From the NCBI GenBank assembly GCA_029262235.1, contig JAJCZU010000004.1:62001-126000 (forward strand): DNA of 64,000 nt, written 5' to 3'. Positions 1-10,282 of this stretch are shown here, piece by piece. Source of the DNA: Candidatus Eiseniibacteriota bacterium. GTDB lineage: Bacteria; Orphanbacterota; Orphanbacteria; Orphanbacterales; Orphanbacteraceae. Numbering within the stretch: the first letter of the stretch is position 1; the number at the start of each line of letters is the position of its first letter. The notes below the pieces were generated by a model, which saw only the letters and a program-made list of their open reading frames with translations, ran no database searches and was not told where the DNA came from. A program made the position numbers and the translations under genes.

Positions 1-47
1 GGACGCAGTCACGTTCCAAGTACGGGACGAGAAAGCCGAAATCGTAG
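1..47 (+). CDS. rpsL: 30S ribosomal protein S12, 3' end only
   Basis: Read in the frame starting at base 3, the window opens with [14 protein letters not shown] followed by TAG at 45-47. This is the conserved basic C-terminus of ribosomal protein S12. The gene starts upstream of the window. Its stop codon lies one base before the ATG of rpsG, as expected for the str operon. Confidence 0.85.
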   Translation, partial: TQSRSKYGTRKPKS

Positions 48-48
48 G

Positions 49-519
49 ATGCCCAGAAAAAAGTATAAAAAGAAGTTCGAACTGAAGCCGGATCCGATGT
101 GCGGCAACCTGACCGTCGCCAAGTTCATCAACAGCATGATGTACGGCGGGAAGAAGAGCACGGCCGAGGGAATCGTTTACGGTTCGTTCCAGATTATCGA
201 AGAGCGCACGGGCCAGACCGGCCTCGCGATCTTCAAGCAGGCCCTTACGAACGCGAAGCCCGTGGTGGAAGTGAAGTCACGGCGCGTCGGGGGTGCCACG
301 TATCAGGTCCCGGTCGAAGTGCGGCCTGAGCGCCGTACGTCGCTCGCAATGCGCTGGCTGATCACGTTCGCGAAAGCCCGGTCGGAGAAGTCCATGACCG
401 AGAGGCTGGCCGCCGAGCTGATCGCAGCATCAAAACGGGAAGGGAACACGATCAAGAAACGGGAAGACACGCACCGTATGGCCGAGGCGAACAAAGCCTT
501 CGCCCACTACCGCTGGTAG
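49..519 (+). CDS. rpsG: 30S ribosomal protein S7
   Basis: Encodes 156 residues, the usual S7 length, starting [10 protein letters not shown] and containing the conserved stretch [17 protein letters not shown] (about residues 80-96) and the C-terminal [21 protein letters not shown]7 nucleates assembly of the 3' domain of 16S rRNA and lies at the E site. It sits between rpsL and fusA as in the classic str operon. Confidence 0.97.
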   Translation: MPRKKYKKKFELKPDPMCGNLTVAKFINSMMYGGKKSTAEGIVYGSFQIIEERTGQTGLAIFKQALTNAKPVVEVKSRRVGGATYQVPVEVRPERRTSLAMRWLITFAKARSEKSMTERLAAELIAASKREGNTIKKREDTHRMAEANKAFAHYRW

Positions 520-611
520 GCGTCTCTTACGTTTTTGTTTCGCGCGTTCCTTGCAATCGACCACGAGGCGTTCGACGTCCGTTCCAGTCGAGGCGAGAGT
601 GAGAAGGATTC

Positions 612-2696
612 ATGAGTCGGGACTATCCGCTGAACAGAGTGCGGAATATCGGCATCATGGCGCACATCGATGCCGGAAAGACGACAACGACTGAGCGGAT
701 CCTTTTCTATACAGGTCGGCTTCATCGCATGGGCGAGGTTCACGACGGAACCGCCACGATGGACTGGATGGACCTGGAACGTGAACGTGGAATCACGATT
801 ACTTCCGCAGCAACGACCAGTCACTGGCACGACTGCAGAATCAATATTATCGACACGCCCGGTCACGTCGACTTTACGGTCGAGGTGGAACGATCACTCC
901 GGGTGTTGGACGGCGCGGTTGCCGTCTTCTGTTCGGTCGGCGGCGTAGAGCCGCAGTCCGAAACGGTCTGGCGGCAGGCCGACAAATACGAAGTTCCCCG
1001 GATCGCGTTCGTCAATAAGATGGACCGGACAGGGGCCGACTTCTCCCACGTCCTGCAAATGTTGCGGGAAAAGCTGGGCGCCCACGCGGTGCCGTTACAG
1101 CTTCCGGTTGGAGAGGGCGAGGAATTTCGGGGTCTGATCGACCTCGTGCGGATGAAGTTCCTTGTATGGGACATTGAGTCGCTCGGCGTGCAGTTCCAGG
1201 AAGAAGAAATTCCCGGAGAACACCGATCGAGCGCGGAGGAGGCACGGAACGAGCTGATTGATGCCGTTTCGGAGTACGACGACCGGTTTACCGAGAAATA
1301 TCTCGAAGGTCGTGAGCTGACAGAAGAGGATTTCCATCGCGCCATTCGCGCGGGAACTCTGTCCGGGGGTTTCTTCCCGGTCCTGCTCGGCACTGCTCTG
1401 AAAAACGTGGGTATCCAAAAGCTTCTCGACGCTATCGTCGCGTACCTGCCTTCGCCTCTCGATGTACCACCAGTACAAGGTCTGAATCCGAACACGAATA
1501 AAGAAGAAAGCCGGAAGCCAAGCGACAAGGAACCGTTCGCGGCTCTGAGTTTCAAGGTGGCGGCCGACGCGTATGTCGGCAAGCTGAACTACTTCCGGGT
1601 TTACTCCGGGACGCTCAAAGTCGGCGATCAGGTCGTCAACGCGCGCACCGGAAAGAAAGAGCGGGTCGGGCGCATCCTTCTGATGCACGCCAACAAGCGC
1701 GAAGAGATTCCGGAGATTTTTTCCGGGGAGATCGCAGCCGCCGTCGGCCTCAAGGCCGTGGCGACGGGCGACACACTCGCCGACCCGAAACGGCCGATCG
1801 TGCTCGAGTCGATGACCTTTCCGAATCCGGTCATCAGCGTCGCGATCGAAGCGAAGACCGGGGGCGACGAGGCGAAACTGCTCGCCGCGCTCGAACGGCT
1901 CGCGGAAGAGGACCCGACGTTTCGACACTTCGTCGATGACGAAACGGGCCAGACAATCATCTCGGGGATGGGTGAGCTTCATCTCGAAGTCATCACGAGC
2001 CGGATGAAGCGCGAGTTCAAGGTCGACGCGAATGTCGGGAAGCCGCAGGTCGCGTATCGGGAAACGATTCGCACGAAGGCACGCGGCGAGAACAAGTTCG
2101 AGCGGGAAACGGGTGGCCGGGGCCACTTCGGACACGTGATCCTCGAGGTCGAACCGAGCGAAAACGGCGCGGGCTTCGAGTTCGAGAACCGGGTGTTACC
2201 GGAAACGATCCCGGCGCAGTTCATCCCCTTCATCGAGAAGGGGGCGAAGAACTCGATGGGAAGCGGAGTGATCGCGGGTTACGAACTGATGGGGATTCGC
2301 GTGAGTCTCGTCGGTGGTTCGTTCCACGAAATCGATTCCTCCGACCTCGCGTTCGAGACCGCGGCGGCCATGGCTTTTCATGACGCCACGGCAAAGGCGC
2401 ACCCGGTATTGCTCGAGCCGACGATGGAAGTGGAAGTCGTCGTGCCGGAAGATTTCGTAGGCGCCGTAATCGGCGACCTGAACGGCCGGCGCGGACAGAT
2501 AAACGGCACGGAACAGCGGGCGGACGCGAAAGTGATCACGGCCCATGTGCCACTCGTCGAGATGTTCGGTTACGCCACGGCGATTCGGTCGCTGACACAG
2601 GGCCGGGCGAGCCACTCGATGCAGTTTCTGAAATACGAAGAAGTGCCGAAGCGGATCGCCGAAGAAATGGTAGCCCGCATGCGAGGATACTTGTGA
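612..2696 (+). CDS. fusA: Elongation factor G
   Basis: A 694-residue translational GTPase that drives ribosomal translocation in the cytoplasm. The G-domain motifs are all visible: [15 protein letters not shown] (P-loop, about residue 17), [11 protein letters not shown] (switch I), DTPGHVDF (G3) and NKMDRTG (G4). Domains II-V follow, including GRGHFGHV and the C-terminal domain with [10 protein letters not shown]. Length is standard. The ATG at 612 follows a GAGAAGGA ribosome binding site. There is a 92-base gap after rpsG. The last four bases overlap the GTG of the next gene, so the two are probably translationally coupled. Confidence 0.97.
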   Translation: MSRDYPLNRVRNIGIMAHIDAGKTTTTERILFYTGRLHRMGEVHDGTATMDWMDLERERGITITSAATTSHWHDCRINIIDTPGHVDFTVEVERSLRVLDGAVAVFCSVGGVEPQSETVWRQADKYEVPRIAFVNKMDRTGADFSHVLQMLREKLGAHAVPLQLPVGEGEEFRGLIDLVRMKFLVWDIESLGVQFQEEEIPGEHRSSAEEARNELIDAVSEYDDRFTEKYLEGRELTEEDFHRAIRAGTLSGGFFPVLLGTALKNVGIQKLLDAIVAYLPSPLDVPPVQGLNPNTNKEESRKPSDKEPFAALSFKVAADAYVGKLNYFRVYSGTLKVGDQVVNARTGKKERVGRILLMHANKREEIPEIFSGEIAAAVGLKAVATGDTLADPKRPIVLESMTFPNPVISVAIEAKTGGDEAKLLAALERLAEEDPTFRHFVDDETGQTIISGMGELHLEVITSRMKREFKVDANVGKPQVAYRETIRTKARGENKFERETGGRGHFGHVILEVEPSENGAGFEFENRVLPETIPAQFIPFIEKGAKNSMGSGVIAGYELMGIRVSLVGGSFHEIDSSDLAFETAAAMAFHDATAKAHPVLLEPTMEVEVVVPEDFVGAVIGDLNGRRGQINGTEQRADAKVITAHVPLVEMFGYATAIRSLTQGRASHSMQFLKYEEVPKRIAEEMVARMRGYL

Positions 2697-3883
2697 TCCA
2701 ACCGGGCTCGCGTCCGGTCACTCTTCTTCTCCTGGGCCACGTGGACCACGGGAAGAGCACTTTACTTCGCACGATGCTCGGACTGCCCCGCGAAAGCGGG
2801 AGCATCGGGCCCGACCCGCGCGATCTGGCCGAGACGGAGATTCCACTCGGCTGGGGGCTCGTGCACCGAAGGGTCGAACGGATCGTGCAGACCGCGCGCC
2901 GCGAGTACCGGGTGATCGATTGCCCGGGACATCAGGACGCAGTCAAAGCGATCGCGACGGGCGCGTCGCGGCCGGACACGGCGCTTCTTATAGTAAGCGC
3001 GGTCGACGGTCCACTCGCTCAGACACGGGAACAACTCCTCCTTGCGGGGGAGGCGGGCATCGAGCTCGCGGCCGTGTTCCTGAGCAAGATCGACGCGACT
3101 TCGTCCGTGTCGGTCGTCGATCGGGTGGAGAAGGAAGTACGCGACCTTCTTCGTGATTGCGGTCACGACGGTGAACGGGGGGCCCTCGGGTCAGTACCGA
3201 TCGTGCGTGGCTCGGCGATGAGCGAGTCGTCCGTTTCGACACTGGTCGGAGCACTGGACGAGCGGATCCCGGATCCGCCGCCGGAAGAAGGGCCATTCCT
3301 CTTCCGTGTCGATTCGGTCATGGCCGACTCCGAGAGAGGGCTCGTTGCCACGGGCTTCGTCCTTCGGGGAGCAGTCGGTGCGGGGCAGGCGGTCGAAGCG
3401 ATCGGCTTTTCCCGCGAAGCGCCGCAGGCGTTCGTAGTCGGTCGGGTCGAAAGCGGCCGGCATCGACAGAAGCGGGCCCGCGCGGGCGACACCGTTGATC
3501 TCGTCTTCGAAGGCGGGGCGATCGGCGGTTTCGACCGGGGGACGGTTCTGGCGGCACCGAACACGATCGCCGCAGGCACCCGGTTCGAAGCGCTCGCGTA
3601 TCTGCGGGCGACGAGCGATGGCGGCATCGACGGCACGGTCAGCGGAACGTGGGAGCCGGAAATCGCTCTCTGGGGCGTCGAGATGAAGTCGCGGGTGCGG
3701 CTTCGCGAAGGCGCCGTTGCAACGGAAATGATAAAGCCGGGAGCTCCGGTTCGGATCGAAGTGGAGCTTGCAGTCCCGGTTGCCGTCGAGAGGCGGCTCA
3801 GGTTTGGAATAAAGGAAATCGGACGTACAGTCGGCGCCGGAACGGTCACACGGGTGACCGGCGAGCGCCGCGGAGGCTCCTGA
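2693..3883 (+). CDS. Divergent EF-Tu-like GTPase in the tuf position
   Basis: Encodes 396 residues, the length of EF-Tu, directly after fusA where tuf normally lies; the GTG start overlaps the fusA stop. Seen: a P-loop GHVDHGKST (15-23), DCPGHQD (76-82) with the catalytic-position histidine H80, a domain 2 beginning near residue 195 ([10 protein letters not shown]...[16 protein letters not shown]) and a domain 3 ending [21 protein letters not shown], all collinear with EF-Tu. Missing: the switch I motif RGITI (here the region reads [13 protein letters not shown]), the NKCD motif (SKID, 131-134) and the HRTPFF-type tRNA-contact segment. SelB is unlikely because the C-terminal winged-helix domains are absent. 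It may be a paralogue with a non-canonical or lost aminoacyl-tRNA delivery role, a genuine tuf being expected elsewhere. Function is not established. Confidence 0.8.
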   Translation: MIQPGSRPVTLLLLGHVDHGKSTLLRTMLGLPRESGSIGPDPRDLAETEIPLGWGLVHRRVERIVQTARREYRVIDCPGHQDAVKAIATGASRPDTALLIVSAVDGPLAQTREQLLLAGEAGIELAAVFLSKIDATSSVSVVDRVEKEVRDLLRDCGHDGERGALGSVPIVRGSAMSESSVSTLVGALDERIPDPPPEEGPFLFRVDSVMADSERGLVATGFVLRGAVGAGQAVEAIGFSREAPQAFVVGRVESGRHRQKRARAGDTVDLVFEGGAIGGFDRGTVLAAPNTIAAGTRFEALAYLRATSDGGIDGTVSGTWEPEIALWGVEMKSRVRLREGAVATEMIKPGAPVRIEVELAVPVAVERRLRFGIKEIGRTVGAGTVTRVTGERRGGS

Positions 3884-3886
3884 GTT

Positions 3887-4195
<309 letters not shown>

Positions 4196-4215
4196 GGGAT
4201 CGGGAGTAAAGAACG

Positions 4216-4842
4216 ATGGCTGAAGCCAATCTGAAGAAATTAGACGGTAGCTCCGGCGGCAAAGTGAATCTGCCGGAGGGCGCGTTCGGGATCGAACCGA
4301 ATCGCCAGGCCGTTTACGAAGCCGTAAAAGGCATCCTTGCGAACCAGCGCCAGGGCACTTCCTCGGTGAAGACCCGGCACACGGTGAGCGGTACGACTGC
4401 AAAGCCGTTCCGCCAGAAGGGGACCGGACGCGCGCGCGCGGGTTCGAACAAGTCGCCTCTCTGGGTCGGTGGTGGTCGCATCCACGGTCCTTCGCCGCGT
4501 GATCACAGCGTGACGGTGCCGAAAAAGACGAAGCGCCTCGCGCTCCGCTCGGTCCTTTCGGACAAGGCGGCGCACGACAAGATCGACGTCATCGACGGCA
4601 CGCCGAAGATGGACGCGCCGAAGACGAAGGTGATGTCGGATCTGTACAACGCCCTCGCGCCGGGCGGCGAAAAGTGCCTGCTCGTCCTCGACAGGTACGA
4701 CGCGAATCTGTACCTGTCGGTGCGGAACCTGCCGCGGCTCTGGGTGACGACGGTGCGCGGACTGAATACGTATGACGCCCTGAACGTCGATCGCATCGTT
4801 CTCACGAACGACGCGCTCAAAGCACTCGAGGAAAGAGAGTAG
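4216..4842 (+). CDS. rplD: 50S ribosomal protein L4
   Basis: 208 residues with the L4 core: KTRHTVSGTTAKPFRQKGTGRARAG (the extended tunnel loop) followed by GGGRIHGPSPRDHSVTVPKK, and the C-terminal TYDALNVDRIVLTNDAL. L4 lines the peptide exit tunnel and, in some bacteria, represses its own operon. It directly follows rpsJ because rplC is absent, and precedes rplW by four bases. Confidence 0.96.
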   Translation: MAEANLKKLDGSSGGKVNLPEGAFGIEPNRQAVYEAVKGILANQRQGTSSVKTRHTVSGTTAKPFRQKGTGRARAGSNKSPLWVGGGRIHGPSPRDHSVTVPKKTKRLALRSVLSDKAAHDKIDVIDGTPKMDAPKTKVMSDLYNALAPGGEKCLLVLDRYDANLYLSVRNLPRLWVTTVRGLNTYDALNVDRIVLTNDALKALEERE

Positions 4843-4846
4843 AGCG

Positions 4847-5134
4847 ATGGAAGCCAGAAAGATCATCGTTCGCCCGATCGTTACGGAAAAGACGTCGAAC
4901 GCTCGTGAGCTGGAAAACAAGTACGTCTTCGAAGTATCGGAAGAGGCTAACAAGTACACGATTCGCACTGCGGTCGAAGAGATCTTCAAAGTGAAAGTCG
5001 TGAACGTGCACACGTGGCACGTGCGCGGCAAGAATCGCCGCCGCGGCATGTTCACCGGGAAGACGCCGGATCGCAAACGCGCTGCCGTACAGCTCAAGGA
5101 CGGCGATAAAATCGAGGTTTTCGAACAGGTTTAG
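4847..5134 (+). CDS. rplW: 50S ribosomal protein L23
   Basis: 95 residues, starting MEARKIIVRPIVTEKTSN, with NKYVFEVSEEANKYTIRTAVE and the basic loop GKNRRRGMFTGKTPDRKRA. L23 sits at the tunnel exit and docks trigger factor and SRP. Length and position between rplD and rplB are standard. Confidence 0.97.
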   Translation: MEARKIIVRPIVTEKTSNARELENKYVFEVSEEANKYTIRTAVEEIFKVKVVNVHTWHVRGKNRRRGMFTGKTPDRKRAAVQLKDGDKIEVFEQV

Positions 5135-5162
5135 CTTTCCATTTATTTAAGGGACGAAAGCA

Positions 5163-5996
5163 ATGGGTATTCGCAAATTCAAACCGAGAACGCCGTCTCT
5201 CCGGTACAAGGCGATTTCCGATTTCAAGGAAATCACGAAGAAGTCGCCGGAGAAATCGCTTCTCGAGCCGCTTACGAAAAGCGGTGGTCGCAATAACCAC
5301 GGCCGCATTACGAGCCGGCGTCGCGGAGGTGGTCACAAGCGCCGCTATCGCATCGTCGACTTCAAGCGGAACAAGGGTGGCGTGCCCGGGAAAGTGGAGG
5401 CGATCGAATACGATCCGAACCGCTCCGCGCGCCTCGCGCTGATTCTTTACGCGGACGGCGAACGCCGTTACATCATCGCGTCGAAGAACATGAACGTGGG
5501 CGACATGATCGAGGACGGGCCGAAGAGCGAGATCAAAGAGGGGAACGCCATGCCGCTCCGCCGGATCCCGCTCGGTACCGAAATCCACAATATCGAGATG
5601 CGCCCGGGCAAGGGTGCGCAGATGGCGCGGAGCGCGGGTTCGTACGCGCAGCTCGTCGCCAAGGAAGGTGACTACGCGTCGCTCCGGCTGCCGTCGGGTG
5701 AAGTGCGCAAGATTCACCTCGAATGCAGCGCCACGATCGGCCAGGTCGGCAACCTCACGCACGAGAATCAGGTAAGCGGCAAAGCAGGCCGTTCGCGCTG
5801 GCTCGGAAAACGCCCGAAAGTGCGCGGCGTCGCGATGAACCCGATCGACCATCCGCATGGCGGTGGCGAAGGCAAGACCTCGGGGGGCCGTCATCCGGTT
5901 TCGCCGTGGGGTCAGGCCACGAAGGGTTACAAGACACGGAAGAAAAAGAAGCAGTCGGACTCGATGATCGTACGCCGACGCAAGAAGAAGAGATAA
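5163..5996 (+). CDS. rplB: 50S ribosomal protein L2
   Basis: 277 residues. Conserved segments include [22 protein letters not shown], the [20 protein letters not shown] segment and the C-terminal [29 protein letters not shown] with the histidine implicated in the peptidyl transferase region. A GGGACGAAAG site precedes the ATG. Confidence 0.98.
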   Translation: MGIRKFKPRTPSLRYKAISDFKEITKKSPEKSLLEPLTKSGGRNNHGRITSRRRGGGHKRRYRIVDFKRNKGGVPGKVEAIEYDPNRSARLALILYADGERRYIIASKNMNVGDMIEDGPKSEIKEGNAMPLRRIPLGTEIHNIEMRPGKGAQMARSAGSYAQLVAKEGDYASLRLPSGEVRKIHLECSATIGQVGNLTHENQVSGKAGRSRWLGKRPKVRGVAMNPIDHPHGGGEGKTSGGRHPVSPWGQATKGYKTRKKKKQSDSMIVRRRKKKR

Positions 5997-6016
5997 CCGC
6001 TTAAGCGGAGGAACGT

Positions 6017-6286
6017 ATGCCTCGTTCGCTGAAAAAAGGTCCTTACATCCAAGACTCTCTGAATAAGAAAGTCGAGCGCATGAACAAATCGGGAGACCGT
6101 CAGGTGATCAAGACCTGGTCACGACGTTCGACGATCTCTCCCGACTTTGTCGGACACACACTGGCCGTGCACAACGGCAACAAATTCATTCCGGTGTTCG
6201 TCACGGAAAACATGGTGGGCCATAAAGTCGGCGAGTTCGCGCCAACGCGTACTTACCGTGGCCATACGGGCGGCAAGAAGAAATAG
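6017..6286 (+). CDS. rpsS: 30S ribosomal protein S19
   Basis: 89 residues beginning [20 protein letters not shown], with the hallmark [22 protein letters not shown] and [15 protein letters not shown]19 pairs with S13 in the 30S head. Strong GGAGG precedes the ATG. Position between rplB and rplV is standard. Confidence 0.98.
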   Translation: MPRSLKKGPYIQDSLNKKVERMNKSGDRQVIKTWSRRSTISPDFVGHTLAVHNGNKFIPVFVTENMVGHKVGEFAPTRTYRGHTGGKKK

Positions 6287-6308
6287 GTAACGAGTGAGGG
6301 TGAAAGGC

Positions 6309-6674
6309 ATGGAAGCATCAAAGGCATCGGCGCGCTATCAGCGGATTCAACCGCGTAAGCTCCGCATTGCCCTCGAAATGATTCGCGGCCTTCGCGTGAA
6401 CGAGTCGCTCGACATCATGTCGCAGGCTCATACCAAAGGCGCGAAGATCGTGCTCAAGGTGCTGCACGCGGCGATTGCAAACGCAGTCGACAAGGGCGAG
6501 AGCATGAAAGTGGAACCGGACCATCTGTTCGTTCAGAACGCATGGGTCGACGGTGGCCCCGTTACGAAACGGTTCCGCCCGCGCGCCATGGGCCGCGCCA
6601 CTCGCATTTTGAAACGAACCAGCCATTTGACGATCGTCCTCGGTATGGACGAGTCGAAAGCAGAGGAGGCTTAA
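6309..6674 (+). CDS. rplV: 50S ribosomal protein L22
   Basis: 121 residues from the ATG at 6309 (MEASKASARYQRIQPRKLRI). The reading frame also opens at a GTG at 6294, but the 6309 start matches family N-termini and is preceded by GAGGGTGAAAGG. The C-terminal loop VTKRFRPRAMGRATRILKRTSHLTIVL is the tunnel-lining hairpin. The stop is one base before rpsC. Confidence 0.95.
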   Translation: MEASKASARYQRIQPRKLRIALEMIRGLRVNESLDIMSQAHTKGAKIVLKVLHAAIANAVDKGESMKVEPDHLFVQNAWVDGGPVTKRFRPRAMGRATRILKRTSHLTIVLGMDESKAEEA

Positions 6675-6675
6675 G

Positions 6676-7395
6676 ATGGGTCAAAAGATCCACCCCAACG
6701 GCCTGCGGCTTGGCATCGTCAAGACCTGGGACTCGCGCTGGTTCTCGACGCGTAATTACGCGGACCTCCTCGAGGAGGATCTCAAGATCCGTCGCTATCT
6801 GAGGAAACGTCTTCAGAAAGCCGGCGTCTCGAAGATCGAGATCGATCGCGCCCCGAAGAAGGTCACGATCATGATTCATACGGCGCGGCCGGGGATCGTA
6901 ATCGGACGCAAGGGTCAGGAAGTCGACCAGCTCCGTGACGAGCTGCAGCAGGTCACGGGCAAAGAGATTTACATCAATATCAAGGAAGTCGATCGCGCGG
7001 AAACGTCCGCGCAGCTGATCGCCGACCACATCTCGCAGCAGCTTGTCGGCCGTATGGCCTTCCGCCGCGTGATGAAGAAGGCGGTCTCTTCGGCGATGCG
7101 CATGGGCGCGAAGGGAATCAAGGTCACGTGTGGCGGACGGCTCGGCGGCGCGGAAATGTCGCGGGTGGAAAGCTATAAAGACGGCCGGATTCCGCTTCAC
7201 ACGCTGCGCGCCGACATCGACTACGCGGCAACGACGGCCCACACCACGTACGGATGCATCGGCGTGAAAGTGTGGGTGTTCAAAGGCGAGATTCTCGGGA
7301 AGACGCGCGCCGAACGCCAGGAGGCGATGGTCGCAGCGGCCGAGCGCTCGTCCAAACCCACCGGCGGCCGCACACGAACCGGCGGACGCGGGTAA
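6676..7395 (+). CDS. rpsC: 30S ribosomal protein S3
   Basis: 239 residues starting MGQKIHPNGLRLGIVKTWDSRW. The KH domain GxxG equivalent is GRKGQEVDQL (about residues 77-86), and GGRLGGAEMSR with IDYAATTAHTTYGCIGVKVWVFKGE mark the C-terminal domain. S3 lies at the mRNA entry channel. The tail SSKPTGGRTRTGGRG is basic and low-complexity. Confidence 0.98.
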   Translation: MGQKIHPNGLRLGIVKTWDSRWFSTRNYADLLEEDLKIRRYLRKRLQKAGVSKIEIDRAPKKVTIMIHTARPGIVIGRKGQEVDQLRDELQQVTGKEIYINIKEVDRAETSAQLIADHISQQLVGRMAFRRVMKKAVSSAMRMGAKGIKVTCGGRLGGAEMSRVESYKDGRIPLHTLRADIDYAATTAHTTYGCIGVKVWVFKGEILGKTRAERQEAMVAAAERSSKPTGGRTRTGGRG

Positions 7396-7413
7396 CAAGG
7401 GAGGACGATCGCC

Positions 7414-7833
7414 ATGTTGATGCCAAAAAGAGTAAAGCGAAGAAAGACACAGCGCGGCCGGATGCGCGGGCTCGCCCAGCGCGGCAGCGAAATCAGCTTC
7501 GGCGATTTCGGTCTGCAGACGATGGAACCGGCCTGGATCACGAACCGGCAGATCGAAGCCGCTCGTGTTGCGATGACTCGTCACATCAAGCGTGGCGGGA
7601 AGATCTGGATTCGCATTTTCCCGGACAAGCCGCTTACCCAGAAGCCGGCTGAAACGCGCATGGGTAAGGGTAAAGGGAATCCGGAACATTGGGTCGCCCC
7701 GGTAAAGCCGGGTCGCGTGATGTTTGAGATTCAAGGTGTCACCCGTGAACTCGCGCAGGAAGCCATGCGGCTTGCGGCGGCGAAGCTCCCGGTGAAGACG
7801 CAATTCCTGGTTCGAGAGGATTGGTCGGAATAA
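7414..7833 (+). CDS. rplP: 50S ribosomal protein L16
   Basis: 139 residues: [24 protein letters not shown], then [25 protein letters not shown] and [24 protein letters not shown]16 organises the A-site region of the 50S subunit. AGGGAGGA precedes the ATG. It runs straight into rpmC. Confidence 0.98.
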   Translation: MLMPKRVKRRKTQRGRMRGLAQRGSEISFGDFGLQTMEPAWITNRQIEAARVAMTRHIKRGGKIWIRIFPDKPLTQKPAETRMGKGKGNPEHWVAPVKPGRVMFEIQGVTRELAQEAMRLAAAKLPVKTQFLVREDWSE

Positions 7834-7835
7834 TC

Positions 7836-8060
7836 ATGAAACCGTTTAAGCTTCGTGAAATGACACGCGATGAACTGGTGATTCGCAAAAGAGATTTGAC
7901 CGAGGAAATGTTCAACCTGCGCTTCGCTTCGTCGACGCGCGCGCTGGACAATCCGCTTCGCAAGCGCTCGGTCAGGCGCGAGATCGCCAGAATCAACACC
8001 GTGCTTCTTGAAGACGAGACCGGCATTCGCGGCCTCGGCGCGGAAGGCGGGAAGGAATAA
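7836..8060 (+). CDS. rpmC: 50S ribosomal protein L29
   Basis: 74 residues from the ATG at 7836 ([20 protein letters not shown]), two bases after the rplP stop; the frame is open further upstream but the ATG fits the family. [33 protein letters not shown] is the helical-hairpin core. The C-terminal tail is slightly long for L29. Confidence 0.95.
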   Translation: MKPFKLREMTRDELVIRKRDLTEEMFNLRFASSTRALDNPLRKRSVRREIARINTVLLEDETGIRGLGAEGGKE

Positions 8061-8062
8061 CA

Positions 8063-8329
8063 ATGAGTACCGAGCGAGGATCGAGAAAGATTCGGACCGG
8101 AAGGGTCGTCAGCAACAAGCCCGACAAGACGGTAATCGTTGCGATTGAACGCCGCGTACCGCATCCGGTCTATCACAAGATCATCAAGACGACGAAGAAG
8201 ATCAGCGTGCACGACGAAAAGAACGAGGCGAACATCAATGACACTGTCAAAGTGATGGAAACCCGTCCGCTTTCGAAAACCAAACGCTGGCGCCTGATCG
8301 AAATCGTAAAACGCTTCGAGCAAGCGTAG
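8063..8329 (+). CDS. rpsQ: 30S ribosomal protein S17
   Basis: 88 residues with the OB-fold signature [30 protein letters not shown], then [34 protein letters not shown]. Primary 16S rRNA binding protein. Its ATG follows the rpmC stop by two bases. Confidence 0.97.
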   Translation: MSTERGSRKIRTGRVVSNKPDKTVIVAIERRVPHPVYHKIIKTTKKISVHDEKNEANINDTVKVMETRPLSKTKRWRLIEIVKRFEQA

Positions 8330-8347
8330 TCCAGGGAGGATTGGGCC

Positions 8348-8716
8348 ATGGTGCAAGCGCAAACCATGCTGAACTGTGCCGATAATTCCGGCGCCAAAAG
8401 TATGATGTGCTTCAAAGTACTCGGCGGTTCACGCCGCCGGTACGCCAGCGTCGGCGACATCGTCGTCTGCGCTGTGAAGGACGCCCTCCCGAATGCGGGA
8501 GTGAAAAAGGGCGATGTCGTGAAAGCGGTCATTGTTCGTACGAAGAAAGAGATTCGTCGTCGAGACGGTTCTTACATCCGCTTCGATCAGAACGCGGCTG
8601 TGATCATCAACGATCAGAAAGAACCGAAAGGGACCCGCATCTTCGGTCCGGTGGCGCGGGAACTCCGCGACCGGGCGTTCATGCGCATCGTGTCTCTGGC
8701 GCCGGAAGTCATTTAG
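8348..8716 (+). CDS. rplN: 50S ribosomal protein L14
   Basis: 122 residues, exact family length, starting [21 protein letters not shown] and containing [31 protein letters not shown] and [26 protein letters not shown]. Contacts 16S helix 14 across the subunit interface. A CAGGGAGGA site precedes it. Confidence 0.98.
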   Translation: MVQAQTMLNCADNSGAKSMMCFKVLGGSRRRYASVGDIVVCAVKDALPNAGVKKGDVVKAVIVRTKKEIRRRDGSYIRFDQNAAVIINDQKEPKGTRIFGPVARELRDRAFMRIVSLAPEVI

Positions 8717-8725
8717 GAGCGGGAC

Positions 8726-9031
8726 ATGAAGATCAAGAAAAACGACATGGTGATCGTCATCTCCGGGGCGGACAAAGGGAAGACCGGCAAGGTTCTCCAG
8801 GTCATTCCCGAGCGCACCAGAGTGATCGTGGAAGGCATAAACTTCGTCAAGCGGCACACGAAGGCGAGAGGCCAGGGCGAACAGGGCGGCATCCTCGAAA
8901 AGGAAGCGTCGCTTCATATCTCGAACGTGCAGCTGCTCTATAACGACGAGCCGACGAAAATCGGCTATCAGACTTTAGCCGACGGCAAGAAGGTTCGCGT
9001 CGCAAGACGGACCGGCGACACGATCGCATAG
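8726..9031 (+). CDS. rplX: 50S ribosomal protein L24
   Basis: 101 residues; the KOW motif is [33 protein letters not shown]. It continues with [31 protein letters not shown]24 is an assembly initiator of the 50S subunit. GGAGCGGG lies upstream of the ATG. Confidence 0.97.
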   Translation: MKIKKNDMVIVISGADKGKTGKVLQVIPERTRVIVEGINFVKRHTKARGQGEQGGILEKEASLHISNVQLLYNDEPTKIGYQTLADGKKVRVARRTGDTIA

Positions 9032-9056
9032 TGAGCCGGGAGCCAGGAGACAAGCA

Positions 9057-9602
9057 ATGAGCGCCAAGATGATTGAGCATTATAAATCCAGCGTGACGCC
9101 GGAACTGACGAAACAGTTCGGCTACGGGAACCCGATGCAGGTTCCGAAGCTGGAGAAGATCGTAATAAACATGGGCGTGAAAGAAGCGCCGAACGACGCG
9201 AAGCTGCTCGAGTCGCTGATGCGGGATCTTTCGATGATCAGCGGTCAGCGCCCGAGCGTTCGGCGGTCGCGCAAGGCCATCGCGAATTTCAAGATTCGCG
9301 AGAACATGCCGGTCGGTTGCGCGGTAACCCTGCGCGGACAGCGCATGTGGGACTTTTTCAGCCGCCTGGTCGGGACCGCGATTCCGCGAATCAGAGACTT
9401 TCGCGGCGTACCGACGAAGTCGTTTGACGGCCGTGGCTATTATTCGCTCGGCATTACAGAACAGATTGTGTTCCCCGAAATCGACTACGACAAAGTAGCC
9501 AAGGTTCAGGGGATGGATATTACCATCGTGACCACCGCGAAAACCGACGAGGAAGCGTTCGCGCTTCTGGCAGGCCTCGGCATGCCGTTCCGTCGCAAGT
9601 AG
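9057..9602 (+). CDS. rplE: 50S ribosomal protein L5
   Basis: 181 residues. Family landmarks are [54 protein letters not shown] and [31 protein letters not shown]5 binds 5S rRNA and contacts S13 and P-site tRNA. Confidence 0.98.
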   Translation: MSAKMIEHYKSSVTPELTKQFGYGNPMQVPKLEKIVINMGVKEAPNDAKLLESLMRDLSMISGQRPSVRRSRKAIANFKIRENMPVGCAVTLRGQRMWDFFSRLVGTAIPRIRDFRGVPTKSFDGRGYYSLGITEQIVFPEIDYDKVAKVQGMDITIVTTAKTDEEAFALLAGLGMPFRRK

Positions 9603-9623
9603 CAGTGGGAAAGGAGTAGTTGG

Positions 9624-9809
9624 TTGGCGAAGAAAGCGCTGATCGAGAAGGCAAACCGCAAACCCAAGTTCGCTGTGCGCGGCTATCATCGATGCCGCCG
9701 CTGCGGCCGACCGCGGGGATTTCTCCGCAAGTTCGGCCTCTGTCGAATCTGTGTTCGCGAACTCGCGCACCGTGGCCTGATCCCAGGCATGGTGAAGTCG
9801 AGCTGGTAA
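9624..9809 (+). CDS. rpsN: 30S ribosomal protein S14, zinc-binding short form (type Z)
   Basis: 61 residues starting at TTG (9624) behind GGAAAGGAG. The sequence [33 protein letters not shown]...[22 protein letters not shown] has two CxxC pairs, the zinc ribbon of the type Z form. Initiation at TTG is one of three such starts in the operon. Confidence 0.96.
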   Translation: MAKKALIEKANRKPKFAVRGYHRCRRCGRPRGFLRKFGLCRICVRELAHRGLIPGMVKSSW

Positions 9810-9865
9810 CCATTACACCGCCTTCTCATATTGATTGAGACGAATAGAGCAAGGAGAACTGCACG

Positions 9866-10264
9866 ATGTCCATGACTGATCCCATCGCGGATATGCTCAC
9901 TCGGATTCGCAACGCGAGTCGAGCGAAGCACAATCGCGTGGACATACCAAAGTCAAAGGTCAAACTGGAGATCGCCAAGGCGCTCGCACGTGAAAAATTC
10001 GTGTCGCGCTACAAGGTGATCGACAGCGACCTTCAGGGCACGATTCGCGTCTACTTGAAGTACGGAAACGACGGCGTCGCCATCATCTCTGGCGTCAAGC
10101 GAATCAGTAAGCCCGGGCTTCGTAAGTATGTCGGTACGGGGGAAATTCCCCGCGTTTACGGTGGTATCGGCACTGCGATACTCTCCACGAGTCGTGGTGT
10201 CCTTACGGACAAGGAAGCTCGCACGCAGCATATCGGCGGCGAGATTCTTTGCTACATCTGGTAG
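9866..10264 (+). CDS. rpsH: 30S ribosomal protein S8
   Basis: 132 residues, starting MSMTDPIADMLTRIRNASRAKH and ending with the S8 signature TSRGVLTDKEARTQHIGGEILCYIW. In model bacteria S8 represses the spc operon by binding its own mRNA; whether that holds here cannot be seen. AAGGAGA precedes the ATG. Confidence 0.98.
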   Translation: MSMTDPIADMLTRIRNASRAKHNRVDIPKSKVKLEIAKALAREKFVSRYKVIDSDLQGTIRVYLKYGNDGVAIISGVKRISKPGLRKYVGTGEIPRVYGGIGTAILSTSRGVLTDKEARTQHIGGEILCYIW

Positions 10265-10282
10265 CGGAATCGGAGGAAGAAC

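Noticed and set aside
2693-3883. SelB instead of EF-Tu-like
   Set aside because: Length is that of EF-Tu and the C-terminal winged-helix domains of SelB are absent; domain 3 ends like EF-Tu.
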